From assembly GCA_020629335.1 (NCBI GenBank), contig JAHDDN010000279.1, positions 1-7,023 of the forward strand: DNA of 7,023 bases. Reading direction: 5' to 3'. The notes under the pieces are model-generated. The model saw only the letters and a list, made by a program, of their open reading frames with translations. It did not search any database and was not told where the DNA came from. A program made the position numbers and the translations under genes. Below, piece by piece: positions 1-6,748 of this stretch. Source of the DNA: Chitinophagales bacterium. Its GTDB lineage: Bacteria; Bacteroidota; Bacteroidia; Chitinophagales; UBA2359. How positions within the stretch are numbered: the first letter of the stretch is position 1; each line of letters starts with the position of its first letter.

Positions 1-39
1 ATCAATTACTTCGGGAATTTGCAATAGTATTAGCTCCAT
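1..39 (-). CDS. possible 5' end of a leftward gene, cut by the window edge
   Basis: Reading leftward, an ATG at 39-37 opens a frame that stays open to the window edge and encodes MELILLQIPEVID. It is preceded by an AT-rich leader, as is common for Bacteroidota starts, and a divergent gene here would explain the roughly 800 bp of non-coding DNA before gyrA. Thirteen codons are too few for any family assignment, and a random frame of this length is open about half the time. No clear TAnnTTTG promoter was found upstream on this strand. This is a weak call. Confidence 0.25.
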   Translation of the reverse strand, partial: MELILLQIPEVID

Positions 40-130
40 ATTGTTAGTTTTACCTAAGGGATCTTGAAATAAAAATTAATTCCTTATTTCATCGTTCCTT
101 AAACGGTACAGTTAATAATAAATTTTCGTT

Positions 131-190
131 GTGGAAAGTTTTTTGTCTTATTTAAAACCTTTTTAAAACTTTACCACTAATTAATAGTGG
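131..190. promoter_or_regulatory. two mutually exclusive hairpins (attenuator-like)
   Basis: GTGGAAAGTTTT (131-142) pairs with AAAACTTT (165-172) and CCAC (174-177), with a single bulged A at 173 and a 22-nt loop. The same CCAC begins CCACTA (174-179), which pairs perfectly with TAGTGG (185-190) across a 5-nt loop. The CCAC can therefore join only one of the two stems. On the minus strand the pair would lie in the leader of the possible gene at 1-39; on the plus strand it is far from gyrA. A regulatory role is inferred from the geometry only. Confidence 0.4.
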
Positions 191-360
191 CGCAAATATG
201 CCATATAGCCTATAAAGATATTAAGAAGATAGGACAAATATAGGCAAGCTTTGCATAAAAATTAAACTAAATTCAGCTTATAAATTGACTAATTATAAAT
301 GCCTTTAACAAATTGAATAGAGTATCAATTGATTAGGGCTGTATACCTCAATTATCGGAT

Positions 361-580
361 GCTACTTATTTGGCTTAGGGATGGAAGTGGTATGGGGCGT
401 TTATGATGCGACTAATGGCGCTTAGTGATGCGCAGGCTCCTTAGAGACAAGCAGCACTTAGCAGAATAGGAGCAACATAGCCACATAAGAACGGACAGCC
501 CGACCCTTCCTTATTTTTCATGTTCGAGCTCACTTATGGCTAGCCCTACAATAGCATGAAAAATAAGGAAGGGGAAGCCC
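361..580 (+). ncRNA. structured repeat element A, putative noncoding RNA
   Basis: This non-coding stretch has an inverted relative at 5409-5558. Two blocks are shared: 372-401 (starting GGCTTAGGGATGG), 28 of 30 bases identical, and 477-504 (ending ACAGCCCGAC), 28 of 28 identical. The middle is variable in sequence and length. Conserved ends around a variable middle fit a structured RNA or a dispersed palindromic element better than a gene. Copy A also carries a perfect 19-bp inverted repeat after the second block, followed by GGGGAAGCCCC, which could form a small hairpin. From memory, intergenic elements with a GGGAT...AGCCCGAC pattern recur in Bacteroidota, but I cannot name a family. The strand is assigned on the assumption that the terminal hairpin is the 3' end; function unknown. 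Confidence 0.4.
504..573 (+). repeat. perfect 19-bp inverted repeat with 32-nt loop
   Basis: The left arm CCCTTCCTTATTTTTCATG (504-522) is exactly complementary to the right arm at 555-573. The loop is 523-554. No T-run follows, so it is not a canonical terminator. It directly follows the conserved GCCCGAC end of element A and is absent from element B, so it may be a 3' stem of an RNA or an independent insertion. Confidence 0.7.
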
Positions 581-674
581 CTAATTAGTATAAAAGCCTA
601 TTTTTAAGACATATTTTGATTGACGATATCCTTTTAGTGTAAAATTATTCTCATCTTATCTAAACCAAAACTCT

Positions 675-693
675 CACTTAATCTCATTAAGTG
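675..693. repeat. 8-bp hairpin upstream of gyrA
   Basis: CACTTAAT (675-682) and ATTAAGTG (686-693) are perfectly complementary across a 3-nt loop (CTC). The hairpin lies about 65 bp upstream of the gyrA -33 element. It could be an operator-like dyad or a weak terminator remnant; only the symmetry is visible. Confidence 0.4.
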
Positions 694-759
694 GTGATTT
701 TCATTATTTTATGTGATTCTATTAACTATGTTGATAAGTTGCAAATTGATGGCTTTATA

Positions 760-791
760 TTGTATTAAGTGGCACAATTTCCTTATCTTTG
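760..791 (+). promoter_or_regulatory. gyrA promoter, Bacteroidota type
   Basis: TATCTTTG at 784-791 is a perfect match to the Bacteroidota -7 consensus TAnnTTTG. A TTG at 760-762 sits 21 nt upstream, within the usual spacing for the -33 element. Transcription would start near 796-798, leaving a leader of about 20 nt before the ATG at 817. The -7 box lies inside the longer GTG-initiated reading frame that begins at 769, so it also argues for the 817 start. Confidence 0.7.
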
Positions 792-816
792 TAGTGTATT
801 AAAATTTAGAAAGTTT

Positions 817-3372
817 ATGTCAACAGGTGAAAAGATTACACAAGTAAATATTGAGGAGGAAATGAAGTCCGCCTACATTGATTATTCAATGTCGGTCATC
901 GTTTCAAGGGCTCTTCCCGATGTTAGGGATGGGCTAAAGCCTGTCCACCGTAGAGTGCTATTCGGTATGAATGGTTTAGGACTTTCGGCGGGCAAGTCTC
1001 ATAAAAAATCTGCCAGAATTGTAGGGGAGGTCTTAGGTAAGTACCACCCTCATGGCGACACTTCCGTATATGATGCAATGGTACGTATGGCACAACCATG
1101 GTCCTTGCGTTATATGTTAGTAGATGGGCAAGGTAATTTCGGATCAATGGATGGTGATAGTCCAGCAGCGATGCGTTATACTGAAGCCAGGCTAAGAAGA
1201 GTGTCCGCAGATATTTTAGGTGATATTGATAAAAATACGGTCGATTTCCAATTAAATTTTGATGATACATTGGAAGAGCCTAAAGTGCTGCCTACCCGTA
1301 TTCCGACTCTATTGGTTAATGGTGCATCAGGTATTGCAGTAGGTATGGCTACTAATATGTTGCCTCATAATATGAATGAGGTAATTGATGGTATCATAGC
1401 TTATATCGATAATCCAGAAATTGATACCTTAGAATTAATGCAACACATCAAGGCACCAGATTTTCCGACTGGTGGTATTATCTACGGAATGGATGGCGTT
1501 AAGCAAGCCTATGAAACGGGTAGAGGGCGTGTAGTCGTTCGTTCTAAAACAGAAATAGTAGAACATAAAAATAGAGAGCGAATTATAGTAACCGAAATTC
1601 CTTATCAAGTTAATAAAGCTAATCTAATTAGAAAGGCCGCTGAATTAATTAATGAAAAGAGAATTGAAGGAGTTTCTGAAATTCGTGATGAGTCAGATAG
1701 AAAAGGTATTAGGATCGTATTTGAAATCAAGCGAGATGGAAATGCGGAAGTCGTTTTAAATCAACTTTTCAAAGCGACTCCATTACAGTCATCTTATGGT
1801 ATCAATAACGTATGTCTGGTTAAAGGACGTCCTTACCAATTAAATCTAAAGCAGCTAATTGAATACTTTGTTGAGTTCCGTCATGAGGTTGTTGTAAGAC
1901 GTACTCAATACGAATTAGAACAAGCAGAGAAGCGTGCGCACATATTAGAAGGCTTGATGATTGCAATCGACAATTTAGATGCAGTTATCAAATTAATTAG
2001 AAATAGTAAAGATCCTAAGGAAGCACATGCTGGCTTAATGAGCAGTTTTAGCTTGTCTGAAGTACAAGCCAAGGCGATACTCGAAATGAGACTACAGAAG
2101 CTGACAGGTCTTGAATTAGACAAGATTAGAGCAGAGTATGATGAGATCATGGGAATTATCACTGACTTGAAAGATATCTTAGCCAATGAAGGCCGAAGGA
2201 TGAATATCATCAAGGAAGAACTATTGGAAGTAAAAAATAAGTATGGTGATGAAAGAAGAACTGAAATCACACATGCGGAAGGTGATATCTCTATCATGGA
2301 TGTCATTAAGAATGAAAGAGTAGCGATTACAATCTCTCATTTAGGATATATCAAAAGAACAACACTTACTGAATATAGAGAACAGGGTAGGGGTGGTAAA
2401 GGCTCTAAAGGAGCTGCTACTCGTGATGAAGACTTCGTAGAACAAATGCTGATTTCTTCTACACACAACTATATGCTGTTCTTTACAGAACTTGGGAAGT
2501 GTTTTTGGTTAAGAGTTTACCAAATCCCTGAAGGTTCTAAAACATCCAAAGGTAGACCTGTACAGAATTTGATCAACTTACCTAAAGATGATGCTATCAA
2601 GGCTTACCTTTCTGTTCCTGATGTAAAAGATGCTGAATTGATCAAAGACAAATTTGTGATGTTCTGTACTAAGAAAGGAATTGTTAAGAAAACACCTTTA
2701 GAAGCATTCTCTCGTCCTCGCCAAAATGGTATTAATGCCGTTATGATTAGAGAAGGGGATATGCTATTAGAAGCTAAATTAACCAATGGGGCTTGTGATG
2801 TATTCTTAGCCGTTAGATCAGGTAGAGCAATTCGATTCCAAGAAGATAAGATTCGTTCAATGGGCCGATCTGCAGCTGGCGTCATGGGTATTCGTATGAG
2901 TTCTGATGATGATGAGGTAGTGGGTATGATCTGTATCGATAATACTTCTGAAGAAGAAAGCCACATTCTTTCTATCGCTGAAAAAGGCTATGGAAAACGT
3001 TCTAACTTGGATGAATATTCTGTAATCAATAGAGGAGGTAAAGGAGTCAAAACGCTTAATGTTACAGAAAAAACGGGTAAGTTGATTACCATTAAAGATG
3101 TGACTGAAAAAGATGGATTGATGATCATTACTAAAAATGGTGTATTAATCCGTATGGCAGTAGATAATATCTCTGTTATTGGTAGGGCAACACAAGGTGT
3201 AAGATTAATAAAATTAAACGATGGCGATGAAATTGCCAGCGTTGCAAAAATAACCTTCCAAGAAGGGGAGGAGGAAGAAGAGATGGTAGAAGCTGTAGAA
3301 GAAAATGCTACTCAAGAAGGGGCAACAGATAGCGAAGATGCTACTGAAAAAACTTCTGATGAGGAAGAGTAA
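817..3372 (+). CDS. gyrA: DNA gyrase subunit A
   Basis: GyrA is the DNA-breaking and rejoining subunit of the A2B2 gyrase that introduces negative supercoils; it acts in the cytoplasm with GyrB. The 851-residue product carries the conserved N-terminal segment (residues 12-50, including [16 protein letters not shown]), the quinolone-resistance region [19 protein letters not shown] (77-95), the catalytic tyrosine Y121 in [10 protein letters not shown] after R120, and a GyrA box QGRGGKG (523-529) that opens the DNA-wrapping C-terminal beta-pinwheel. The box separates it from ParC. The last 36 residues (816-851) form a tail that is about half Asp/Glu. The start was set at ATG 817 because the conserved protein begins there and the promoter -7 box lies within the GTG extension from 769. 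Length is close to the usual 820-880. The TAA is 90 bp before the next co-oriented gene. Confidence 0.97.
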   Translation: MSTGEKITQVNIEEEMKSAYIDYSMSVIVSRALPDVRDGLKPVHRRVLFGMNGLGLSAGKSHKKSARIVGEVLGKYHPHGDTSVYDAMVRMAQPWSLRYMLVDGQGNFGSMDGDSPAAMRYTEARLRRVSADILGDIDKNTVDFQLNFDDTLEEPKVLPTRIPTLLVNGASGIAVGMATNMLPHNMNEVIDGIIAYIDNPEIDTLELMQHIKAPDFPTGGIIYGMDGVKQAYETGRGRVVVRSKTEIVEHKNRERIIVTEIPYQVNKANLIRKAAELINEKRIEGVSEIRDESDRKGIRIVFEIKRDGNAEVVLNQLFKATPLQSSYGINNVCLVKGRPYQLNLKQLIEYFVEFRHEVVVRRTQYELEQAEKRAHILEGLMIAIDNLDAVIKLIRNSKDPKEAHAGLMSSFSLSEVQAKAILEMRLQKLTGLELDKIRAEYDEIMGIITDLKDILANEGRRMNIIKEELLEVKNKYGDERRTEITHAEGDISIMDVIKNERVAITISHLGYIKRTTLTEYREQGRGGKGSKGAATRDEDFVEQMLISSTHNYMLFFTELGKCFWLRVYQIPEGSKTSKGRPVQNLINLPKDDAIKAYLSVPDVKDAELIKDKFVMFCTKKGIVKKTPLEAFSRPRQNGINAVMIREGDMLLEAKLTNGACDVFLAVRSGRAIRFQEDKIRSMGRSAAGVMGIRMSSDDDEVVGMICIDNTSEEESHILSIAEKGYGKRSNLDEYSVINRGGKGVKTLNVTEKTGKLITIKDVTEKDGLMIITKNGVLIRMAVDNISVIGRATQGVRLIKLNDGDEIASVAKITFQEGEEEEEMVEAVEENATQEGATDSEDATEKTSDEEE

Positions 3373-3462
3373 ACTTTAGGAGATCTATACAGTCAAAATT
3401 CTGGCTATTGTGTGAACACTAGCTATATTGTAAAAATTTAAACGTCAATAAACTATAACGCT

Positions 3463-4647
3463 ATGAAGAAAATTTTCAGCCTTCTGTTCGTTTGCTGTTT
3501 TTGTCTGACGACATTTGCACAAATGAACAAAGTTATCACAGCGTCAAATAATCTAAACTATTACCGAGATGAAGGTAAATTAGATTATTTAATCTCGGCT
3601 CAAGAAGCCGTTGATGCTGCCATTAATCACGAAAAATCAAAGGCCAATGCCAAGACCTGGTACTACAGAGCATTGGTCTATTACGAACTAGCTTCTCAAA
3701 AAGAAAGCCCAGAATTAGCTGTAGGTGCTTTAGATAAAGCATATGAAGCTTACCAAAAAACAGCCGAATTTGATGCTAAAGGCAAATACAAGAAAGAAAT
3801 TGCCAACGGTATGGCCTTTATGGGCAATGCCATTTATATGGAAGGATCTGCCGCTTATAAAGCTGGTGATTACGCTAATGCATATGAATCTTTCAAAAAA
3901 GTAATGGATATCAACGAAGCCTCTTTAAAAACAAGTAAAGATGCTGTCTTAGATACCTCAACGATGCTAGCTGCGGCATTCTCTGCTGATAAAGCTGGTA
4001 ATACAGAAGCTGCCAAAGGATTATATACTAAATTACTCGATTTAGATTATAAAGACGCTGCCGTTTATCAATCTGTAGCTGCGCTTTACAAGACCGAAGG
4101 AAATTTAGATAAAGCAAGGGAATATCTAAGCAAAGGTCGTGAAGCTTTCCCAGACAATAAAGCACTCATAATTGATGAGTTAAACATATTATTAGGGGAG
4201 GGGAATCAAGATGAAGCCATCGGAAAAATGGAAGAAGCTATTGCTTTAGATCCAGAAAATGCCACTTTGCATTTCGCTATGGGGGCCGCTTATGATGCTC
4301 AAAAGAAATATGATGAAGCCATCGTTTCTTACCAAAAAGCAATCGACTTAAAATCTGATTATTATGATGCTTATTACAATTTAGGCGCTGTATACTATAA
4401 TCAAGCAGCCGATAAGACAAAAGAAATGAATGAGCTAGACATTAGCGATCAGAAAAATTACGATAGATTAAAAGGTGAGAGTGATGGCCTATTTGGCAAA
4501 GCATTACCTTTCTTTGAAAGTGCATTAGAATTACGTACAGAAGATTTAAACACATTAATCGCCCTTAAAGAGATATACGCTCGACAGGGAAATAATGACA
4601 AATACACTGCCGTAAGTGACAAGATCAAAGCCTTACAAGGCAATTAA
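3463..4647 (+). CDS. exported tetratricopeptide-repeat protein
   Basis: The 394-residue product begins with a Sec signal peptide: MKK, a hydrophobic core (residues 4-17) and TFA|Q, with likely cleavage after A19. Q at +1 is typical of Bacteroidota. No lipobox is evident, so a soluble periplasmic protein is expected. The rest is helical TPR: clear units near 122-153, 165-197, 199-232 and 266-299, the last with the classic AYDAQKKYDEAIVSYQKAI pattern. A divergent unit near 345-376 follows a polar insert (about 313-343). Partners are unknown; TPR arrays usually scaffold protein complexes. It lies 90 bp after gyrA on the same strand and ends in a strong terminator, so read-through from gyrA is plausible, and I recall a TPR gene after gyrA in other Bacteroidota. 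No convincing TAnnTTTG box was found in the gap; the nearest candidate (TATATTG, 3424-3430) is poorly spaced. Confidence 0.85.
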   Translation: MKKIFSLLFVCCFCLTTFAQMNKVITASNNLNYYRDEGKLDYLISAQEAVDAAINHEKSKANAKTWYYRALVYYELASQKESPELAVGALDKAYEAYQKTAEFDAKGKYKKEIANGMAFMGNAIYMEGSAAYKAGDYANAYESFKKVMDINEASLKTSKDAVLDTSTMLAAAFSADKAGNTEAAKGLYTKLLDLDYKDAAVYQSVAALYKTEGNLDKAREYLSKGREAFPDNKALIIDELNILLGEGNQDEAIGKMEEAIALDPENATLHFAMGAAYDAQKKYDEAIVSYQKAIDLKSDYYDAYYNLGAVYYNQAADKTKEMNELDISDQKNYDRLKGESDGLFGKALPFFESALELRTEDLNTLIALKEIYARQGNNDKYTAVSDKIKALQGN

Positions 4648-4653
4648 AGAATA

Positions 4654-4693
4654 AAAAATAGGGGAGCCTCCAAACGAGTGCTCCTTTATTTTT
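4654..4693 (+). terminator. intrinsic terminator of the gyrA-TPR unit
   Basis: AAAAATAGGGGAGC (4654-4667) pairs with GCTCCTTTATTTTT (4680-4693) over 14 bp with two G-T wobbles. The apex can extend through CTC (4668-4670) and GAG (4676-4678) with one bulged T. The stem base is A-rich on the left and T-rich on the right, so it could work in both directions. It starts 7 bp after the TPR stop codon. Confidence 0.85.
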
Positions 4694-4890
4694 GAAAATT
4701 CTACTTAACATAATATAAATTATAAGACACAGATACAGCATTAATTTCCCACCGCATATTCGGCTATAAAATACCTCATTAACATATCTTAACGCATCCA
4801 AGAAAATAAAATAAGCCCCACACAGTTTATTAATAGTGACATCGCGATATAAGTCTGTCCAAATAATTCAAACTCACATAAAATAAATTT

Positions 4891-4919
4891 TGGGGACAGC
4901 GACAATTCCCCACTTTTTT
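4891..4919 (+). terminator. terminator-like hairpin without an upstream gene
   Basis: TGGGGA (4891-4896) pairs with TCCCCA (4907-4912) across a 10-nt loop and is followed by a run of six T (4914-4919). No reading frame that looks real lies between the previous terminator (4693) and this one. It may close a small untranslated RNA, back up the first terminator, or be a remnant. Confidence 0.5.
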
Positions 4920-4938
4920 GTTTGTAATGTTTATTCAA

Positions 4939-4974
4939 AGAGACGCCTCATGCACGGGGCGTCTCTTTTTTTTT
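4939..4974 (+). terminator. strong intrinsic terminator
   Basis: AGAGACGCCTC (4939-4949) pairs with GGGGCGTCTCT (4956-4966): 11 bp with one T-G wobble, a 6-nt loop, and a run of T from 4966 to 4974. It is a textbook rightward terminator, but it comes 20 bp after another one and has no coding sequence of its own. AGACGCC...GGCGTCT hairpins are also common as dispersed elements in Bacteroidota (from memory), so it may have arrived as a repeat. Confidence 0.75.
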
Positions 4975-5004
4975 AACGTTGGAAAGTTGGAACTTTGTAA
5001 CGTT
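4975..5004. promoter_or_regulatory. 30-bp operator-like dyad
   Basis: Nested complementary arms are AACGTT (4975-4980) with AACGTT (4999-5004), and AAAGTT (4983-4988) with AACTTT (4991-4996), each set apart by 2-nt spacers. The inner block GGAAAGTTGGAACTTT (4981-4996) recurs at 5766-5781 with one change. It contains GAACTTTG (4990-4997), one base from a TAnnTTTG box, but no convincing gene follows. It could be a transcription-factor site or a degenerate promoter. Confidence 0.4.
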
Positions 5005-5092
5005 TTAACCGATCACCCTAAATTTGCCCATCCAAAACAATGGAATTTTAGCAACAACATTGCGTATCTCAAAACGATCGTATTCATCGAGA

Positions 5093-5118
5093 GGGCGAAC
5101 ACATAGGTTCGCCCCTAC
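5093..5118. repeat. GGGCGA hairpin repeat, copy 1
   Basis: GGGCGAAC (5093-5100) pairs with GTTCGCCC (5107-5114) across a 6-nt loop and is followed by CTAC. A second copy at 6826-6850 keeps the same frame with compensating changes in the stem. It is a small palindromic intergenic repeat (REP-like). Short open frames crossing it are treated as spurious. Confidence 0.75.
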
Positions 5119-5408
5119 ACAATTTTATCGCAATAATTCCTATAAACCAATATACGAATCAACTAATACACTATTTTACCAATCTGGGGATTCCGTCTGC
5201 GCTCACAAAAACAATGTGTACGCCAAATTTACCCAACAATAACTGCGACCTAAGCGATAATCCTGCGGATGGGAATCACCAATCAGTTTTAACGTTTTCC
5301 AGTTAATCAGTTTCAAAGTTAATATAATGGGCTTCCATGCGCTCGTAAAAGCAAGTGCGCAGCACGAGCCATTTATCATTACGCATTCATCATTCGCCGA
5401 AGGCGCAT
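5119..5408. other. non-coding spacer with degenerate repeats
   Basis: No gene is supported here. Visible items are AATCCTGCGGAT (5259-5270), which matches the reverse complement of the second hairpin in the 44-bp repeats; CAAAGTTA (5314-5321), which reads TAACTTTG on the minus strand but lacks a -33 partner; an imperfect hairpin with GCTCGT (5341-5346) and ACGAGC (5364-5369), whose outer arms AATG and CATT also match; and an ATTACGCATT box (5378-5387) shared with 6900-6925. Confidence 0.5.
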
Positions 5409-5558
5409 GTCGGGCTGTCCGTTCTTATGTGGCTATTCGGCAGCTACTCCGCTAAGGCGCACTTGTCTTCCCCTTCGGGGCAAGCCTGCGTCCGCCTAAG
5501 CTCCGTAAGCTCCCTCATGAACGCCACATACCACTACCATCCCTAAGCCGAAAATAGC
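5409..5558 (-). ncRNA. structured repeat element B, inverted copy of element A
   Basis: On the minus strand this reads as a relative of element A. The first block is 5549-5520 (28/30 with 372-401) and the last block is 5436-5409 (28/28 with 477-504). The middle carries an insertion relative to A that forms a hairpin: CCCC (5470-5473) with GGGG (5477-5480), flanked by CTTG (5462-5465) and CAAG (5481-5484). It lacks the 19-bp inverted repeat that follows copy A; a short CGCC/GGCG hairpin follows instead. A frame running through it on the plus strand (5355-5546) is repeat-derived and rejected as a gene. Structured RNA or dispersed palindromic element; function unknown. Confidence 0.4.
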
Positions 5559-5607
5559 GATGAGTATAAAAAAAACTACACGCTAAGCGCTCATCGCTAC
5601 ACGCTAA
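5555..5607. repeat. 10-bp inverted repeat and overlapping direct repeats
   Basis: TAGCGATGAG (5555-5564) is exactly complementary to CTCATCGCTA (5590-5599) across a 25-nt loop. CTACACGCTAA occurs twice in direct orientation (5576-5586 and 5597-5607), 21 bp apart, with the second copy overlapping the right arm. It adjoins the outer end of element B. Role unknown. Confidence 0.5.
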
Positions 5608-5687
5608 AAAATGTCATTCCAAGCGCGTCAGCATACAGGAACCTATGCCCCCAAACTAACTATCTAAAACTCCAAAACAACAATGCA

Positions 5688-5731
5688 TATACCCCGCTGG
5701 CGGGGTCAATCCGCAGGATTGGGAGTGGATA
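5688..5731. repeat. 44-bp double-hairpin repeat, copy 1
   Basis: Two hairpins abut with no spacer: ACCCCGC/GCGGGGT (5691-5697 with 5700-5706) and CAATCC/GGATTG (5707-5712 with 5716-5721, loop GCA). The whole 44 bp recurs at 6749-6792 in the same orientation with one mismatch (A5724 against G6785). The 8-mer ATATACCC occurs on both sides of copy 1 (5687-5694 and 5729-5736). The two copies bracket the gene at 5798-6721. Confidence 0.85.
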
Positions 5732-5765
5732 TACCCTGAGCTTTTTCAATTCTATAACAGTTGTA

Positions 5766-5782
5766 GGAAAGTTGTAACTTTA
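5766..5782 (+). promoter_or_regulatory. promoter-like palindrome before the orphan TPR gene
   Basis: AAAGTT (5768-5773) and AACTTT (5776-5781) are mirror arms around GT. The right half contains TAACTTTA (5775-5782), one base from the Bacteroidota -7 consensus TAnnTTTG and 15 bp before the ATG at 5798. No good TTG was found 17-23 nt upstream, so as a promoter it is incomplete. A protein binding this dyad would cover the -7 box. The same block occurs at 4981-4996. Confidence 0.4.
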
Positions 5783-5797
5783 CAAAAAACTAAAAAG

Positions 5798-6721
5798 ATG
5801 CAGCCAATCAATTCCCTTCCCAAATACGAACAAGTACTCCTCTCCCATTTTGCCATCCTACCAGCAGATTTCATCAGCTATCGAGCGATGAAAACCTTTC
5901 TATTCTATGATACCCGAAAAGAAGAAAAGGAATACAGCAAAGCACTCAAGCACTTAGTTGATACAAAATGTCTCAAACACGATCCAAAAACAAACGGCTA
6001 CAAAATCCCACTCGAAATCAGAAAAGCTATTTTGAGGCTACGACCACCCACAGTAAAAAATCACGAAGATCTCATCGGATACCATTTTGAGAATGTCATT
6101 GAGTACGAAAAACACAATCCTTTAAGAGGAATTGAATTGATACCCAATGTACTGTCTATACTTAAATACGTAAAAGAAAACCATCTGCTAATTGCCAATT
6201 TAGCGAACAATCTAGCCCAAACCTTCCTCTACACAGATGCAGAAACAGCCCTCCATTATCATAAAAAAGCCCTTCAAATCAAACAAACACTCTTAGAACC
6301 CAATGATCTCCATATCGCCACTGCTTACAACAACATAGCTGCCACCTATTCCAACTTAGGCGACTATAAAAAAGTCTTAGAATATCACCATCTATCCTTA
6401 GCGATCAAAGAAGAGCACTTCTCCCCTAACGATCCCGATATGGCTATCACTTATAACAATCTGGGACTCAATTACCACAAAGCTGGAGATTATAAAAAAG
6501 CCCTTAAAATCCAACTCGAAAACCTAGAAGCAGACGACTACTCCATTGGTATCATCTACAATAACATGGCCTCCAACTTCTGCAATCTAAACGATTGCGA
6601 GCAAGCCCGCCATTACAGCCAATTAGCACTAAAAATCCTTAAATCCCACTACGAATATGACCACCCCGACCTAGCAAAAGCCGTCAACGTATTCAACTAC
6701 ATCCAACAACATTGTAAATAG
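5798..6721 (+). CDS. winged-helix plus kinesin-light-chain-type TPR protein, STAND-like sensor half
   Basis: The 307-residue product has no signal peptide or membrane segment. Residues 8-88 look like the winged helix that follows the NTPase in STAND (NB-ARC/NACHT-type) proteins: a helix at 8-21, another near 28-36, then ALKHLVDTKCLKHD (49-62), a short beta-hairpin and IPLEIRKAIL (70-79). Residues 130-289 hold four TPR units with YNN-type motifs at 136-138, 177-179, 219-221 and 254-256. Spacing is 41-42 residues, as in kinesin light chain, except that the third unit is 7 residues short. No Walker A or B motif is present and none can be encoded upstream: the frame meets a stop at 5657-5659 and has no earlier ATG, GTG or TTG. 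Codons are visibly more C-rich than in gyrA. It may be a stand-alone adaptor or sensor, or a remnant of a larger STAND gene. The fold call is by pattern only. Confidence 0.75.
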   Translation: MQPINSLPKYEQVLLSHFAILPADFISYRAMKTFLFYDTRKEEKEYSKALKHLVDTKCLKHDPKTNGYKIPLEIRKAILRLRPPTVKNHEDLIGYHFENVIEYEKHNPLRGIELIPNVLSILKYVKENHLLIANLANNLAQTFLYTDAETALHYHKKALQIKQTLLEPNDLHIATAYNNIAATYSNLGDYKKVLEYHHLSLAIKEEHFSPNDPDMAITYNNLGLNYHKAGDYKKALKIQLENLEADDYSIGIIYNNMASNFCNLNDCEQARHYSQLALKILKSHYEYDHPDLAKAVNVFNYIQQHCK

Positions 6722-6748
6722 ACACAGTCATCAGATCGTCAGCATAAT

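Noticed and set aside
336..501. GGGCTGT (336-342) complementary to ACAGCCC (495-501), as a closing stem for element A
   Set aside because: Element B has no matching GGGCTGT at the equivalent place, so the pairing is probably chance.
923..2966. Three minus-strand open frames within gyrA
   Set aside because: They lie wholly inside a strongly conserved gene in another frame and have low-complexity, shadow-like composition.
3408..3430. Promoter between gyrA and the TPR gene (TTG 3408-3410, TATATTG 3424-3430)
   Set aside because: The spacer is only 13 nt and the -7 box lacks one T of the consensus; too weak to call.
4458..4643. 61-codon minus-strand open frame
   Set aside because: It is a shadow of the TPR gene on the opposite strand.
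4918..5106. 62-codon open frame on the plus strand
   Set aside because: It starts at the T-run of one terminator and runs through the next terminator and a dyad; not plausible as a gene.
5024..5242. 72-codon open frame on the plus strand
   Set aside because: It crosses the GGGCGA hairpin repeat, giving the repeat-derived GRTHRFAPT peptide, has no leader signal and overlaps another random frame.
5355..5546. 63-codon open frame on the plus strand
   Set aside because: It runs antisense through structured element B, its composition follows the repeat, and it has no promoter or recognisable protein pattern.
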